A DNA stretch of 64,000 nt from Yamagishiella unicocca (GCA_003116995.1 BDSL01000081.1:107501-171500); one strand, 5' to 3'. Shown: positions 10,522-23,219, numbered from the stretch's first letter. The notes: generated by a model from the letters alone, not told the origin. Made by a program: numbers and translations.

Positions 10522-13500
10522 ATGGAAGACGCGAAGACTGTCCGCTATGTGTCTAAGGACCCGATACAGAACCTGAAGATTCGTGTCAATCTATGGCGCC
10601 TGAGCGTACAGAAGTCTCGAGCCACCATCAATAAACCGAACGAAACCGACCCGGTGAGCACTGCCATCGTTTGGCGAAAGCGCGCGCGAGTCATGCGGAA
10701 CAGCTGCCTACAGCGCCTTTTTGCCTCCTTGAAATCGAAACCCGAACATCTACCCTCTATATCGCCAATTGTAGGCACAAGCACAGGGTCAGGCTCAAGG
10801 CCAGGCCCAGGCGCAAGCCCAAGCGCAGACTCAGGGTGCCCTCCAGCAGCAGCAGCCCTTTCCACAGCCGCTGCCGCCGCCCTCCTATGGCCCGGATGGC
10901 CAGCCCTTGCCGGCAGGCCCAGCGCCCGGGCCACCCGCCGGCACGGGTCCGCAGGCTGCAGCGGCCGGTGCAGGAGTCCTTCCGCAGCCACTGCCAGCGG
11001 GCGGGCCATATCCGACGGCAGGCGTGCAGCAGCAGCAGGCGCAATACGTCGGGCCACAGCAGCAACAAATACAATATCAGCAGCAGCAGGCGCAATTTCC
11101 ACAGCAGCAAGTACAATTTCCGCAGCAGCAGGTACAATTTCCGCAGCAGCAGGCGCAGTTTCCGCAGCAGCAGATGCAGTTTCCGCAGCAACAAGCGCAA
11201 TACATGCCGCCGCCCGCTCCGCAGCGACCCCCGGGACCGCAAGCGGGACAGGCGGTGGCCGAGTCCTTCGACATGGCTCGACCGGGGCCCGTCCCGGGGC
11301 CCCCCAGGTCGCGGCAGGGTTCCCAGAGCGGCGGCCGGGGCACAAGGCAACGGATGTCGGTGCAGCAGCGGCAAGACGCGGCGTCAGTGGCGGCGGCGGG
11401 GGCGCCGCTGTCGAACGCGGCGATATCGGGCGTGCGGGGGCGGGAGCAGGCGGCGGCGGCGGATCCCTTTGCGGCGTGGGGTGGAGGCGCTGGCGGGGAC
11501 ACGGCGCCGTACCCGCTGCCACGGCGCCAGGGCCGGCCGCTGGGCGAAGGTGCGCGGAGGGCGGCGAGGTCTGGGGCGTGGAAGTGTGGGAGCATGCGGT
11601 TCCGTGATGCGGCCGTGGAAGTGTGGGGCGTGGAAGTGTGGGGCATGTAGGTATGGGCATGTAGGTGTGGGAGCATGCGGTTCTGTGATGCGGCCGTGGA
11701 AGTGTGGGGGAGTTGAGGAGGGTAAAGCATAGCATATGCGGAGAGGGGACAGCCACGTCGGCGATGCAACGGTGCCGGAAACAGCGCGAAGAAGCCGGCT
11801 AGGACCTTAGCTGTTAAGGCATTTCGCCGCTGCTGGAAGGCGGTACTACCGCACATTTAGGGTCCGTAACCCTCATCTTGCCGACCTAAACCCCCGCTCC
11901 TCGACTTGAGCAGCTCCCCCAATAACTTCCGCCTATCATTTCGCGTCGCAGCTATCGAGCACCCCGAGGACGGCAGCGCGGATGGCAGCGAGCTGCAGCG
12001 GCGGCGGCAGCGGCGGATGCAGCAAGCGGGGCAGCAGGGCGCGGCGCCTGCTGCGGACCCGGCGGCAGCCGCGCAGCAACAGCCCCAGGACGGAGCTGCT
12101 CAGCAGCAGAACCAGCAGCAGCAGCAGGGTGCGGCTCCCGCAGCGCCTGCCGCTCCAGGGAACCCGCAGCAGCCGGCGGCGCCGCAGCCGCAGGGGGGGC
12201 TGGGCGCGATCATGATCCCGCCGCAGGCCATTCCGAACGTCGTACCGTACGGCAGTCTGGGGGCGGAGGCTCGCATGGTCGCCATGGGTCAGCCCCCCGA
12301 TGTGCCGTCCACCATGCAGCCCAGCGAACGTGAGTTGTTGATGCTCTGAGGGGGGTTTGATAAGAGAATCCGCGAATCCAAGCGCGGTGAAGGTGATGGT
12401 CCAGCGGAGCGGCGCGGAGCGGAGCGTTGGGTGGCTGTGGGTAGCGAAGGAATCCGAAATGTTCCCGGGCCGGTGCTGCGCGCCCCACGGGCATTAGTTA
12501 CGGTAGCATTTCCTTCCCGAAACCATTTGCCGCTCTCCACCACTTCAGTCGCCTCCCCGTCCTCCCCCGCCCGCGCCCGTCAGTCCCGGAGAAGTACAAA
12601 ACCGGCCGCACGTTCGGATGGCAGGAGAAGGTGTACAGCCGGATGGAGGTGGCGGCGTCGCAGGTGCGGGATCTGGATCCAACGACGAGATCTGATGCCT
12701 GGATCTGGATCTGCGTCGGGAGCGCTCCAGAAAGGACCGCCTCGCGCAGGAATGGGGCGCGGATGGGCGGATGAGGGGCTGCGAAGCGGGGGCGCTAGGT
12801 CACCAGCCCGCCTACTCCCCCTCACCTTGCGCAGCCTCCGAAACCACTTTCTTCCATCTCCCACGGGCCGGCCCCTGCCTCCTCCAAAGCGACTTTCCTC
12901 CACCTCTCACAGACCCCACCCCTGCTTCCTCCATACGACCTCCGACTTAAGTTTCCTCAACCCTAAATTAAGCTCTCCAGCATGCACCTCGAAACGTCTG
13001 CTCTAAACGGTTTCCTTCCTACACGGGTTTTCCTTGCAACCCTTGCTTCCACCTCCGCCCAGGCAGCGGCGGCACAGGCCGCCCAGGCCAGCGGGGCGCC
13101 CGGCCCGGATGGGGCAGCGGCAGCAGCGGCAGCCGCAGGGACAAACTCGACACAGCCGGGGGCGGGGCTCGGCCCGGGTCAGGATCCGCAGCTGCCGCAG
13201 CCGCAACCGGGGGGTGCTCTGGAGCGGCAGCAGTCGCAACACCCGCCGCCGGTGTCTTCGAAGCGGACGATGGCGTTCGGCTCCTCGTCGACCATGAACA
13301 ACAAGCAGCTGGTACGGAGCGACGGGGAGGGGGGTCAGCGCGGCCCGGCAGGGTGTAGGCGGCGCCGGGGAGGGGGGTCAGCAGGGGGGGCGCCACCTAC
13401 ACCCTGCCGGCAGGGTGTAGGCGGCGCCGGGGAGCCGCCCCCCCGGGGCCCTTAGCCCCCTGTGGGTGAAGCCACCGCCACCTTCCTGACGTGGCCGCAA

Positions 13501-16500
13501 GGCCCGAGCAGCTCAGTGTACGGCGCTCTGGGGTGTCGTACTCGACCCGCCTCCGCTGCGCCCTTGTCCCCGCGGCTCACCCCTCGCAACCGACCCCCCT
13601 CCCCGCCTCATACCCCGCCTTTGGCACACCCCTGCGCCCCTCCCTGGACCCGCTTGGCCCCCCCCCAGGACCCTCGCATCCAGGGTTCCATCCTGTTCAC
13701 GTTCGTCCAGAGCGACGAGTTCTGTATCGCCCAGGAGCTGGGCCGCACTGTAACGACGTCGCTGTTCGAGGATGAAAACTTTCTGGTGGGCGGATCCGGG
13801 GGTTTCGAGAGGCGGACGGGGGGGTCTGAGAGGCGGACCCGGGGAGGCGGGCGAGTATACCCAGTTACACGGCATAGGGAAACGGAGGACAAAAAATAGC
13901 TGGCGAACAGTTTTCGGGCTTGGGAGGGAGGGCGAAGAAACGCGCGGGGTCCCAGGGGGGGTGGGGGTTTGAGAGGAAACCCGCAGGTCGGCACTGAAAT
14001 GTAAAACCGATTTAGGTGAAGGTGACGTTTGAGGGGAGGGACAGGACTCTCGGGCCCAAGGGGGTGGAGGTCAAAGGGCGCGGGGCTGTGCGCGGGGGAC
14101 TGTAAACCGCTCGGTTGGACAGAGTGGTGGCGGCAGGGGCGGAAGGGAGGGGCCGAAGGGAGGGGCCGAAGGGAGGGGCCGAAGGGAGGGGCCGAAGGGA
14201 GGTGCCGCGTATCAGGCACGGACGTGGCCTCTTACACAAACGATTGCGTCCTACGGCCCTCTCTGATGATTCGGTGACATGACACCAGACACATCTCCCT
14301 CCCGCCCCTTGACGCAGGTGCACAAACTGCTGAGCAACCCCAAGGGTCGCCAACAGGTGCGGCTCCGAGGGCCTTACGTCTGCAGCACCCCTGCCCCAGC
14401 CTCGGCCCCCTGCCCCAGCCTCGGCCCCCTGCCCCAGCCTCGGCCCCCTGCCCCAGCCTCGGCCCCCTGCCCCAGCCTCGGCCCCCTGCCCCAGCCTCGG
14501 CCCCCTGCACCCTTCCTCCCTCCTCACCTGCCCGCCACCCATACACCTCTTCGACCTCCTTTGCTCTAGCACACATGCCTCTGCGTGTCGTACGCAGTTC
14601 CTCCCCTCTTTTTACCCATACCCTGCTCCCTCACCCTCCTCACCTGCCTGATGCAACCCCGCCCAATTCGCCTTCTGCCCGACCACTGCCCAACTCACGC
14701 ACCACCCACCCCCTCCAGTTCTCTATCATGCATTTTTAAAAGCGTGTATCAAACTTTCCCTAATCGGTTTTCCTATTCTGTGCCGACCCACGGGTTTCCT
14801 CTCATTACCCCTCCCCGGCCGCCAGGTCCTTTCCTTCCGCTCTATGTACATAGTGGCAGATCTGGGCGAGGAGGGGGACGCGGGGTCCAGCAACGACAGG
14901 GTGAGCGCCGGGCGGGGCTTCGAGGAAAACCCGTGGATGCCAGAATAACCGTTTACGAAAGACGTGCCGGGCGGGGCGGGAGGGGGCCGGGGGGTGTCAG
15001 GGTTTCGGTTTCGGAGCCCGAGGCGTTGGGGAAGAGCGGGTCAGCTCGGGCTGGCCGGACGACGTGGTCGCATGCGCAAGGGAGCTGGGGCGGGTCGCGT
15101 AACCAGGGGCGAAATGGACGAAACTGCCGGGAAGCCGGACTGGCACAGGAAAACCGTATGGCAAATGGGCAATCAAGGCTCCCGCTCGGTGCCTTCCGGC
15201 CCTGAGGATAATTTTTGGCTGCTTCTGCGGCGGCGGCTGTGGCGGTGGCGCAGGTGCTGGTATCGATCCGGGCCTACCCCGACGGCTCCTTCGACATGTG
15301 CCCGGGTTTCTCCAGGCCGGGATTGAAGTACCGCTTCGAGGACAACCACGGTAGGGGGGGAGTGGGAGAGAGGTCGGGCGGGGGGTGGAGGGGGGGAAGA
15401 GGCTCCGGACCATGATCAGGGAAACACTCCCTGGCACCCCACACGTGATGTCGGTGTTGCTCTTCCTTCCTTGCTCTTCCTTCCCTGCAACACCAACTGA
15501 AACACCAACTGACCACTGACCCCTTCGACCGCACCGTACCCCTGACTCTGGAGCCCGAGTGTTTTTCCAGTGCCAACCACTAACAACCCAACCACCAACA
15601 ACTCAACCACCAACCTAGCCACCCAACCCCGCGTGTTTCCCCTCAATCCCGCGGCCAGGCGGCATCTTCGAGTACACGGTGGAGAACGCCAGCGCCACCG
15701 ACATCCCCTCCCTGGAGAAGCGGACTGCGAAGCTGGAGCGGGCGGTGGTGGCTCGCGCCGAGGAGTTGCGGCGGGCGGCCCTCAAGAGCGACTTCGAGGA
15801 GCCGCCGGGTGGGAGGCAGAGAGGAAACTGGCGCTCCGAAACCGGGGAGAATAACCCTAGATATACCATAGCCGGCTTTGTTAATAGTTTCAGTGCACGT
15901 GTCCTTAGTTGCATTACGAAAACATCACTTGGGCCGCCGGGTGGGAGGGTAGAAGCGGGAAGGGAGGGGTGGAGGAGCGGCGTTTGGGGAGGTGTAATGG
16001 AGCCCCTCCCTCCTCCTCCTCCTCCTCCTCCCCCTCACTCCCTGAAGTGCCGACCAACGGGTTTCCTCCTCCTCCCCCTCACTCCCTCCCCGCTCCCCCC
16101 ACCCACGGGTTTCCCTCGAACCCACGGTCTCCCTCGAACCCACGGTTTTTACCACGCACCCCACCCCACCCCTCCCCGCAGGCGCCGACTGTACCCGGCT
16201 GCTGCTCCTGGCCGAGATCCAGTCCGCCGCCGACTACCCTCGCGACCGCCTCTACGTCGAGTACGTGGCGCGGTGGGACCCGGAGCTGTGGGACCTGGCC
16301 ACCCCCTGGCCCCAGCAGGAGCCGGGGGTCGTGCAGGGCGTCACACACATCTCCCGCGTCACCGTTTACCCGGCCGACCCCTCCCTGGACGCTCCCAGCC
16401 GTGACGTGGCGCACTTCGCCCACCCCATCGAGCTGGAGTGGGTCAGCCGGGGGCGGCCCATCAGCAACCGCCACCCCTCGCTCTTCTTCCAGGCAAGACC

Positions 16501-19500
16501 GACAGCACGGGGGGGGGGGGTGGCGAGGAAGGGGGAGGCACAGCACACCCCTCCCCTCCCCTGCCCTCCCCCTCCTCCTCTCCTTTTCGTCACTCGCTCC
16601 ATCTGGGGGGAGTAGTGCACACATGAAACATGTATACCAAGCTCCCCTCCCGCAGGCGCCGTCCTCTCTTTCTACAACGTCAGTCCCACCGGTTTTCCCT
16701 GCCCTCCACTGCCCCTGCCCTCCCCTGCCCCTCCCCTCTCCTGCACTTCCCTCCCCTGCCCTCCCCTCCCCCCCCCGCCCACCCCGGGTCTTCTCACACC
16801 TGCCCAGGTGTGCACGCTCGACAAGTTCAACCGCTACACGTGCGAGGGCTACGGCTGGCTGTCGCTGGACGGCAGGGTGCCGGGGAGCGGCACACACGTA
16901 GTCAAGACGTGGAAGCCACTGGGTGGGTCGGTGGGTCGGTGGGGGGGTTACAGAAAGGAACCGGTTGGGGTGGGAGGCTTTCCGCCTGCCGGCCCGCGTC
17001 GTCCCGCTCCGCAAGCAGCCCCAGCTCACCACACCGCACCGCGCCTAGGTGCAGGGATCACCCCTCTCCCTTCCCCTTCGTCTTCCTCCTTTCCCGCACC
17101 GCCCCTCCCTTGCCTTACCTGACCCCTCCCTCCCGCCCCTTGCCTCACCGGACCCCTCCCAACCCAAACCTTACCCACGTCGAGTAATCGGGTCTTTCCG
17201 CAACCCCAACCTTACCGGTACCCGTCCAGCCCCCGCCCCCTTCCCACGTCGTGCAACCGGGTCCTTATGCCCCTCCTCCCCCCCTATTATTCGTCCCTAT
17301 TATTGTAACCCCCCCTCCCGCAGGCACCATACGTGACAGGCAGGCAGAGTTCTTCGTGGGCGGCTCAGCCGAGTTGGCGGACCTGGCCTACCTCACCACC
17401 CCCTCGGGCTTCAACGGCAAGATCCTCAACAAGTACGGCTTCAAGACGGAGACCGTGGGCGCCGTCAAGGTGCGATGTGCTCAGACGCGTCGTACAGCCC
17501 AGGCAACGAAACACACACACACGCACACGTGCACGTGCCAGGCTGGACCCTGACACACACCCGCGTGTTTCCCCTCACCCTGCCGCTGCGTGCCGTACTG
17601 TACGGCATCGCCAGGTCCGCGTCAACACCGTCACGCAGCGGTACAACCCGGACGCCGCCGCCCTGGCGGCGCTTCGCCGCTCCGGGGGCTCCCCTGGGCC
17701 GCTGCGCGGGGGCCTGGGCGCCGCCGCCCTGGCCAAGAAGAACAGCAGGAAGGACATGAGCCTCAAGGTACCGGGAGGGGGCTGCTCGCTCACCCCTCCC
17801 ACTCCTTGCTTTCTTGTTTGTCTCGGTGCATGCCGTTGTGTCGGGGATGTCGGGGTGGTGGTTATCAGGCGAGCTGTGTGCCTCCCCCCCGCCCTGCGGA
17901 CTTCCCATGTTGAGTAACCGGTTGTAACCTAACCGCTTGTAACCGCTTGTAACCTCTGTAACCCACCCTGCGGTCTGTATGCCACCCAGCCTGCACCCTC
18001 CGGGTCGGCTGTGGCGGGCACCGTAGTAGTTGCTCAACGAAATGTGGTTTCGCAGGCCCGCTCCCTGCTGCCCTGCTCCCCGCCTCCAGGCCGACCGCTG
18101 CAGCGTTCCTCACCACCCCTCCGGTCCTCACTCGTAGCACCCCTCTCCCTCTCCCCCCACCCCCACCACGCATGTGCCCACAAACTAGCCGTCCGCCGGC
18201 CATGCGCCAACTATCCTGTCCTTTTCGCACCAACGGTTTTCACGCCACCCACCCCCCACCCCACCTGCCCGTGCCCGTGCCCCCGTACCCCTTCCCGGCC
18301 AGATGGTGGTTGAGAGGGCCAGGCAGCGGCTGCGTGAGGCCCGCGGGACGGACGATCTGCCCGGGGGCGATGTGGGGGTACGGCCGGGGCTGGTTTCGGA
18401 GATTCCCACAGTCGTGGTGCACCCGCAGGTGGGTGGGTGTGGGAGTGTGGGGGGAGGGTATGGGGGGCCGAGGGTATTTGTACGACAATCAGCAGGAGGA
18501 ACAGGACACTGGAGGGGGGGGCGCAGGGTGAACTGACATCGGCTCCTGCTGACGAGCCAGCAGCGGTGGCAGTTCGGGGATTGCAAGGAAAACCCGTGTG
18601 CGAGAAGCCGTGTACGAAAAACCGTGTACGAAAAACCGTGTACGAAAAACCGTGTACGAAAAATCGCCTACGAAAAACCGTGTACGAAAAATCGTGTATG
18701 AAAACCCGTGGAAAAAAAACCGTGTACGGTGGGGCCCTCCACCTTCCCTGCCCCAGCTGCTGACCGCACCCGAATGAATGCGAGGTTGTCAGCGGAGTGG
18801 AGGCAGGACCATTCGTCACCTTGCGCCGCTGTGCAGCCCCACAGCTGTCCCCCGACCGCCCCGTCCTCCCCTCGTCCCCCCGGCCTTCCGCCACCTGATC
18901 ATCCCACCGCTCCCTTGCTGCCGCCTCCTCCGCTGCCCCTCGCCCCTCCTCCCCCAGGATGCCGCGGTGCCGGAGGAGAGCACCGTGAGGTTCAAGGTGG
19001 TGGCTCGGGTGAGTGGGGGGAGGGACGGATGGAGGGATGGGTGGAGGGAGGAGGGCCGCTCTGGAGGTATCAGGGGGCTAGCCGAGTTGCAGCGGCTTAG
19101 AGGGCTGGAGGAAGTGTACCCTTCCCCTCTTCCAGCGCGTCCTTTCACATCTGCGAAACCTCCCCCGTCACCTCCCCTCCTCCCCTCCCCTCCTCTCCTC
19201 CTCCCCCTCCCTTCCTCCTCTCCCCTCCCGCCCCTCCTGCCCGCCGCTCCTCTCCTCCCCCATAGGGCCTTCCCCCACTCAAATACGAGTGGTACAAGGA
19301 CGATCGGCGGCTCATGGCGGCTACTGCCGACCAGCCCGAGCTCGTCCTCGTACAGGTGGGCGGGCTGCTTGCGCTCGGACCACCGGGTCGTGTGCGGAGA
19401 GCCCGAGGGGCAGCAGTGCGCCGTCGTCTGCGTAACAGGGGGTCTCCTGCCGCTTACTAGTTTCGACGGGATTTTTTCCCTCTCAGCTCCTCCGGTTTTG

Positions 19501-21681
19501 GTCTCACGGGTTTCCCGTCCCCGCCCTGGACCTTCGGGTTGCTGACCCGGACCACCCTACCCGCTTCCCCGGCTCCGCCCCTGCCCCCCTCCCCTCCCTG
19601 GACCACCATCCCCCCAGACCTCCCTGGAGTCCGAGGGCGCCTACTACTGCCAGGTGTCCAACAAGGACGGCTCCGTCAACACCTCCAAGGCCACCCTCAC
19701 GGTCACCCGCGCGGCCAGAGTCAGCCGCGCCACGGCGGGGGATGGCGGCGAGGTACGACACATGGCCGTGCGCGCCCGACATATGGCTGGTCCCCCTCGC
19801 TCGCGCCTCCTACACCCCGCCCCGCCCTCCACACCCCGGTGTCACCAGGACCATCCCGCGTCCCGTCTCACACTAGAAACGATAGCTACAAAAAACATTG
19901 ACAGCGATTGTTAAAACTACCTTTCCTACGCTACCCCACAAACCTCACCCCGCGGACGTCATCCCACAACCCACATCGCCCCGTCGACGCCACCCCACAA
20001 ATCTCACCCCACCTCACCGACGGCACCACAGGCCCGAACCCCGCGAAGGCCCCCCCGCACCGGCGCCGTCTCCCCCAGCGGCAGCGCCGCCGGGGCCCGC
20101 CTGGGCGAGGGCGGGAAGGTGTCGCGGCTGTCGCGGCTGGAGGCCGCGGCAGCGCGCGCCAGCGGCAGCATCGCGGGCTCGGATGGCGGCCAGATGTCGC
20201 CCACAACGGGCGGACCCCCCTCACAGGTGCGGCTCCCTGTCAGTGTGCTGCTAGCTAGCAGCGCAGCTCGAATCAACGCAGGGCGATGGCTGGATGGCGA
20301 AAGCAGCCCCTGCTTTGCCTCTACAAACCCCGGCGCGGAGTTGGCTTTGGTTTCGAGCCCTGGGCGAGCGGGTCCTGCAGTTGAATGCGGCAGAGCGATG
20401 TGGATTCGTCCCCAAGGCTCCATCCGTGCCTTGCCGTCCTAACTGCTTTGGGCGTTGTCTCCGTCGTGCAGTGCGTGCCCGCACCCCCCTCCACCCCGCC
20501 CGGTCACCCCTGTGTCCTCGGGCCGGGGCTGCACTGCGCTGCACTGCTTTCCCCGCCCCCATCCTCCTCCTCCCTGCCCTGCCCTGGCGCACAGGCGAGC
20601 GGCGGCTCCGGGGGCGGCGCCGTGGTCGCCTCCCCCAGGATCTCCGCAGCCGGAGCCGTGGCGATCGCGGGGCCGGGCCTGCAGCAGCAGCCCGCCGCTG
20701 CCGCTGCTCCTGCGGCAGCGGGGACGGGGGCGGGGACGGGGACGGCCCCTCCCATCGACGCCGCTGCGGCCGGCGACCAGCCCGATCTGGAGGCGTTTCA
20801 GCTGCCGCCGCCAGCAATGCCGCCGGTGCCTGCTGCTCCGAGGCCAGCGCCAGGTGAGTGGTTGCCGGGCGGTTAAGCTGCTACGGCGCCGTAGTCATTA
20901 GTCGTTAGTTCAGCTTTCGTAAGTTTGACCATGGGGACATGATGGCCATGAAGGTCCAAAACCCGTACTTACAAAACTTCTGGTCGGGGCAGGCGCAGAC
21001 GCAGGAGGCGACGGAGTCAGCGGCTTCCTGCCGCCCTCGGTTGCCGCTGCGGCCACCAGCGGCTTCCGGCGGCGGCCACCTCGCCCAACCTCTGCCGGTG
21101 GCGGGAGCGGCAGCGGCAGCTCCGGAGGCGGCGCTCCAGGGGCGGCGCCACCAGCGGCAGCAGCCACAACGGAGATGGCGGTGGTTGAGGAAGTTGAGGA
21201 GGAGGTCGTGGTTCCGGCGCCTAAGCCGCGAAGAATGGCAGGTGGGTTTCGGAGCGTTACGGACCCTGCCACGTGGGCTAGCGGCCCAGCAAGTAGCTAG
21301 CTCGTGCCGGCAGGTGGCAGGCAGCAGCGTTGGGACGTGCGACTTAGTGGCCAAGCCACCAAGGGGCTATGAGATGTGGGTTTGGGAAGATGTCTAGGCG
21401 TCCATGGGTGTCGGGTGTCTAGGCAAAAATTGTACAAAAATTTGTGTCGAGGGGTCGCTACATGCCTTGGATTTCTCCGCGCTCCTTTACTACTAACGGC
21501 AAACAGCAGTTCCTCAAGGCATCGGCAACCTGAAACTCGTGATCTGACCCGCGCTTCGCACCCGCCAGGCCCGGGCCAGCAGCCTCCACCGCCGCAGCAG
21601 CAGCAAGCGGCGCCGGCGCCGCAGCGTGCTCCTCCGCGTCGCAACGATGACGACGATCTCGAGGCGGAAGAAATTGAGTGA
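10522..21681 (+). CDS. MKS1: MKS1-like B9-domain transition-zone protein with added Ig-like domain
   Basis: Twenty-two phase-consistent exons: 10522-10653, 10775-11549, 11952-12329, 12584-12663, 13063-13311, 13669-13785, 14318-14356, 14826-14900, 15254-15350, 15659-15808, 16182-16492, 16808-16922, 17324-17469, 17615-17767, 18303-18428, 18958-19008, 19266-19355, 19618-19752, 20032-20226, 20595-20853, 20993-21241, 21569-21681. Predicted length 1,344 aa; animal MKS1 is about 560. Conserved parts in order: the N-terminal VRYVSKDPIQNLKIRVNLWR (aa 7-26), RTFGWQEKVYSRMEV (429-455), MYIVADLG (~597), the B9 domain (about 698-888, with CEGYGWLSLDG and GFKTETVGAVKVRV), and the MKS1 tail helix ERARQRLREAR (~943). 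MKS1 acts with B9D1/B9D2 as a gate at the ciliary transition zone. Unusual parts are a Gln/Pro/Ala-rich insert (45-428), an Ig-like domain (~982-1062) and a low-complexity, acidic C-terminus ending DDDDLEAEEIE. The intron after exon 16182-16492 starts with GC. A small extra exon between 17768 and 18302 cannot be excluded. Confidence 0.9.
11095..11205 (+). repeat. 21-bp coding repeats in MKS1 (FPQQQ(V/A/M)Q heptapeptide)
   Basis: About six copies of a 21-bp unit encode the heptad FPQQQVQ and variants, inside the Gln-rich insert of MKS1 exon 2. The unit length keeps frame, so copy number can vary without breaking the gene. Confidence 0.85.
13339..13440. repeat. Inverted and direct repeat in MKS1 intron 5
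   Basis: CCGGCAGGGTGTAGGCGGCG occurs twice in direct orientation. A reverse-complement arm (CGCCACCTACACCCTGCCGG) sits directly before the second copy, so a long GC-rich hairpin can form. Confidence 0.75.
14143..14204. repeat. 14-bp tandem repeat in MKS1 intron 6
   Basis: Four to five copies of GGGAGGGGCCGAA(A/G). Confidence 0.8.
14385..14513. repeat. 19-bp tandem repeat in MKS1 intron 7
   Basis: About seven near-perfect copies of CCCTGCCCCAGCCTCGGCC, a pyrimidine-rich minisatellite within the intron. Confidence 0.9.
18585..18730. repeat. 14-bp tandem repeat in MKS1 intron (GTGTACGAAAAACC)
   Basis: About eight variants of GTGTACGAAAAACC. The unit overlaps the AAAACCGTGTACG core of a repeat also seen in introns of other genes in the window (for example 40300-40340). 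Confidence 0.8.
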
Positions 21682-23120
21682 GGCGGTTGTGCAGGGGAGG
21701 CTTCGAACATGCGAATGTGGGGTTGCAACGGGAGTGGGTGGTGCTCGGGAGGCTGGCAGAAGGGCAATGGAGGCGGTTCCAGCAAATTGAAGCAGCGGAT
21801 GCGCAGTGCTGGAGGCGCTTCAGAGTTGCGCTTGGGGGCGTGCAGGCGGTGGTCCGTGTTGTTGGGTGGTGGTGGTGGTCGGGAAGCGTCGTTGTCGGGA
21901 AGAAGCTGCTGGAGATGGAAGCCGCGCTGGGATCAGCCGACAGTGCTGGTTGCTGCTGAGTCGCTGTTTAGGTAGATCGCTAGCAGCTGTCACTTAGTGC
22001 TGTGCTCGTCACATCATTTGCGCGAATCCACGATGGCAGGTAAAGGGGCAGTCCTAGGGTGCAGCTGTCTTGCTGGGTTGGAGGATGAGCCTGCCAGATG
22101 CAGGTCCGATGGGAGTGACGACGCACGGCCCGCTGCATCAGCCGCGTGGGGGCGTGGGACAACGATGGCGATCCGAGGCCCACAGGCATGTATGGCTGCT
22201 GGCCCCTCTCGCAAATTTCGGAACGCACCAGCCGGTCGGATGGCTCCACTATATGTCGGAGGCGAAGCAGGCAATCGTGGCACCTTTCAAAGCAGGGCGG
22301 GGGGCGATATGCTTCTTGGCGTTTATACTGGTGTATTTCAGAGGTCGAAGGGTGGAGAAGGATGCTATCTCGCAGACAGTTCGGTTTCGGAGATGGTTGC
22401 TAATGATGTATTTCATCATTATTCCATCAAATCAATCGCGACAGACCCAGCTCTCATTTTGGCGTAATCCCAGAATCTAATGAAACGGGCTTGACCTATG
22501 GATCCAGTCCGCTTCGCATCAGTTTGCTCATTTCTTGGTCACCAATCAAACCACATTTGCGCATACGGTTTCTACGGGCTTGTCCCGCGCTCGCGACGCC
22601 TGACTGGAACAGGAATTCCCTTTCTACTGAAGAGACCTGACGCAGATCGTACAAGGGTGTAACGCACCTGAACGCGCGAGCCAGCCGACAAGACAAATCA
22701 ACCTCGCCTTCCTCAATCAACCATTCCTTCCTAAATCCAAGCCTGGGGCCTGAAGCGCATGAACCTCCTGCCCCAATTTCCGTGAAGGACAGCAATGTTT
22801 GTATCTAGCTGACTCGCATGGGCGGTTGCAACCGTAGCCAGAAACCTACGGAGCGTAGAGTGCTTATACAGTTGTAGAGCACCCTGAGTCACCTCCTCCC
22901 GTGTTCATTGCTTTCCTTCTCGGTTTACTAGCCCTTCATTAGGTTTAATGCCGCTGCCCCCGGGCCTCGCATTCCCTGTGCATGAAGCCATTAACCTTCG
23001 AACCGAGTCGTTAGGTTGCACCCTTTCATACCGCTAACCTTCGCGTCCGCACTGTACACACGGCATGCATGATAGAATGCTAACGCGATGCAGCGATCGG
23101 ATGCGCCTGGAACAATAAGA
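21682..23120. other. MKS1 3' region and intergenic sequence
   Basis: Probably the 3' UTR of MKS1, then spacer. The first plus-strand TGTAA after the stop is near 22657. An open frame at 22070-22480 (+) encodes a hydrophobic C-terminal stretch but has no recognised similarity and is not called as a gene. Confidence 0.4.
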
Positions 23121-23219
23121 TGACAGAAGCAGGGTTCGAACCTGCGCCCTTACGGACTGCGGGATTTATGGATGACGTCATCCTAAACACAGCGCCTTAG
23201 ACCACTCGGCCATTCTGCC
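23121..23219 (-). tRNA. tRNA-Leu (anticodon UAG) with 19-nt intron
   Basis: Read on the minus strand, acceptor arms GGCAGAA and TTCTGTC pair (one G-U). The D arm is TGGCCGAGTGGTCTAAGGC, typical of class II tRNAs. The anticodon stem is CTGTG/CGCAG with loop TT-TAG-G, and the T arm is CAGGTTCGAACCCTG. Between position 37 and 38 lies a 19-nt insertion, the standard site of nuclear tRNA introns. The variable arm (TCCGTAAGGGCG) matches Leu(UAG). No CCA is encoded, as expected for a nuclear gene. The intron contains the palindrome TGACGTCA. Confidence 0.95.

Noticed and set aside
10545..11756. 403-aa minus-strand open frame
   Set aside because: It is antisense to the MKS1 Gln-rich exon; high GC and CAG repeats keep all frames open.
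22070..22480. 136-aa plus-strand frame downstream of MKS1 with a hydrophobic stretch
   Set aside because: Lies in the likely MKS1 3' UTR, no homology recognised, single unspliced frame only.
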